NCBI RefSeq assembly: GCF_016772415.1 | Contig: NZ_JAGSGD010000001.1 | Location: 3,125,501-3,189,500 of the forward strand | Length of the DNA: 64,000 nt | Reading direction: 5' to 3' | DNA from: Phenylobacterium glaciei | Lineage (GTDB): Bacteria; Pseudomonadota; Alphaproteobacteria; Caulobacterales; Caulobacteraceae | Shown: piece after piece, positions 62,966 to 64,000 of the stretch | Layout: every line of letters starts with the position of its first letter | How positions within the stretch are numbered: position 1 is the first letter of the stretch | Notes under the pieces: model-generated | Databases searched by the model: none | What the model saw: the letters and a program-made list of their open reading frames with translations, nothing else | Told to the model about the DNA's origin: nothing | Position numbers and translations under genes: made by a program

Positions 62966-64000
62966 CGACCCGTCGGCATGTCCTTGAAGGGCACGTCCTT
63001 GTCGACCCGGATGTCGCCGGGCAGGCCCAGAACTCGTTCGGCGATGATGTTGCGCAGGATTTCGTCGGTGCCGCCGGCGATCCGCAAGCCCGGCCCGAAC
63101 ATCAGCGAGAAGTGGAAGGCGCCGTTCAGCGAGGCCAGTTCCGGATCGTCGATGATCCCGTACTGGTCCAGCATCTCGATAGCCGTATTGCCCAGCTCCT
63201 GCATCTGCACCGCCGAGATGATCTTGCCGATGGAGCTCTCCGGGCCCGGCGTCTGACCGCGCGAAAGGGCCGTCATCGTGCGGTTGCGGGTGTGCTTCAG
63301 GCCTTCAGCCTGGACGTACCAGTCCGCCAGCTTCTCGCGCAGCGCCCCGTCTTTCAGGGCCGAACCACCGTCGAGGCCCGGCGTGTTGCGCGCCGCCTCC
63401 ATGAACTGCTGCCAGCCCGCGCCGGTCTGACCGCCCACCGCCAGCCGCTCGTTCATCAGGGTCACCAGGCTGACCTTCCAGCCCTCGTCGACCGCGCCGA
63501 GGCGCTGGCTGTCCTTCACGCGCACATCGGTGAAGAACACCTCATTGAACCCCGATCCCCCCGACATCTGGTGGATCGGCTTCACCTCGATGCCCGGGTC
63601 CTTCATATCGACCCAGAACATGGTCAGGCCCTTGTGCTTGGGCTTGTCGGGGCTGGTGCGGGTGATGACGATCCCGAAGTCCGAGAACTGGGCGCCCGTC
63701 GTCCACACCTTCTGGCCCGAGATGAGCCAGTCGCCCGAGCCGTCCGGCGCCCGTTCGGCCTTGGTCCGCGCGCCGGCCACATCCGAGCCGCCGGAGGGTT
63801 CGGAGAACAGCTGGCTCCAGATCTCCTCACCGCGCAGGGCGGGACCGACGAAGCGCTGCTTGGTCGCCTCGTCGGCGAAGGTCATCACCGTGGGGACACA
63901 CATCCCCAGGCCGATCTGGAACGGGTTGCCGGGGATCGGATACTTCGCCTCCTCCTGGCTGAAGATGACGTTCTGCACCGGGGAGCCCCCTTGCCCGCCC
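62962..64000 (-). CDS. Acyl-CoA dehydrogenase, partial (5' end outside window)
   Basis: The C-terminal 346 codons; the frame stays open to the window edge (GGQGGSP before VQNVIF), so the start lies outside. FSEPSGGSDVAGARTKAE is the FAD and substrate-binding signature, GQKVWTTGAQFSDFGIVITR and GGSGFNEVFFTDVRVKD follow, and the C-terminal helical domain ends AGGTDEILRNIIAERVLGLPGD. This is the FadE group that oxidises acyl-CoA, often branched or aromatic side chains. The catalytic Glu cannot be placed with certainty. Confidence 0.93.
   Translation of the reverse strand, partial: GGQGGSPVQNVIFSQEEAKYPIPGNPFQIGLGMCVPTVMTFADEATKQRFVGPALRGEEIWSQLFSEPSGGSDVAGARTKAERAPDGSGDWLISGQKVWTTGAQFSDFGIVITRTSPDKPKHKGLTMFWVDMKDPGIEVKPIHQMSGGSGFNEVFFTDVRVKDSQRLGAVDEGWKVSLVTLMNERLAVGGQTGAGWQQFMEAARNTPGLDGGSALKDGALREKLADWYVQAEGLKHTRNRTMTALSRGQTPGPESSIGKIISAVQMQELGNTAIEMLDQYGIIDDPELASLNGAFHFSLMFGPGLRIAGGTDEILRNIIAERVLGLPGDIRVDKDVPFKDMPTGR

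Overview
The window is about 64 kb of G+C-rich DNA from an alphaproteobacterium, most probably Caulobacteraceae (Caulobacter/Phenylobacterium group). This rests on strong G/C third-position bias, methionine synthase split into two genes next to metF, an HWE-type histidine kinase, a CC_3452-like small secreted protein, RTX protein and many short intergenic palindromic repeats. No rRNA, tRNA, CRISPR, prophage, transposase or plasmid function was seen. It looks like ordinary chromosome, densely coded on both strands. Assignments come from reading translations and motifs; no database search was run.

Layout. 1-7 kb: tail of a hydantoinase B-type gene, a GNAT, a CDF metal transporter, secreted M20 and S41 peptidases, a DsbA-like protein and a BaiN/HI0933 flavoprotein. 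7-10 kb: two tandem paralogous pentapeptide-repeat proteins. 10-16 kb: esterase, PhyH-type dioxygenase, nucleosidase-like protein, two-gene and single housekeeping genes, small lipoproteins. 15.7-17.8 kb: a lone receiver protein facing a GAF-PAS-HWE kinase. 17.8-19.3 kb: three small envelope proteins. 19.6-22.4 kb: a LysR-methyltransferase-GH84 (O-GlcNAcase-like) operon with ATGA overlaps. 22.4-27.7 kb: small membrane and secreted proteins, lysoplasmalogenase, CPBP protease, AraC regulator, M24 peptidase.

27.8-33.6 kb: an ArsR-methyltransferase regulator, metF and the two halves of metH, all on the minus strand. A perfect 18-bp palindrome with an extra half-site lies at the regulator's start. 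Together they form the methyl-folate to methionine branch of the SAM cycle, probably under an S-adenosylhomocysteine-responsive repressor. 33.6-37.5 kb: VOC protein, hydroxyacid dehydrogenase, omega-aminotransferase, aldo/keto reductase. 37.6-44.2 kb: secernin-like peptidase, methyltransferase, HAD phosphatase, two stress/envelope proteins, Nudix and MFS genes. 44.3-49.1 kb: P450, Lrp/AsnC regulator, and a divergent pair that fits lysine degradation (lysine 6-dehydrogenase-like plus ALDH7-type aminoadipate-semialdehyde dehydrogenase).

49-64 kb: DODA-type dioxygenase, a 586-residue RTX protein of unlike base composition, EttA, a CC_3452-like protein divergent from a TetR regulator with repeated operator-like sites, CsbD, a secreted amidase, a parallel beta-helix protein coupled to a SEL1 lipoprotein, a divergent von Willebrand factor A protein, a GT4 glycosyltransferase and the 3' part of an acyl-CoA dehydrogenase running off the end.

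At least six kinds of intergenic palindromic repeat recur (called A to G in the entries). Many sit at gene 3' ends and some overlap stop codons. The most interesting items are the paired pentapeptide proteins, the LysR-methyltransferase-GH84 operon, the predicted leaderless ArsR-methyltransferase promoter and operator, the beta-helix/SEL1 pair, and the repeat families. None is clearly a wholly new system.
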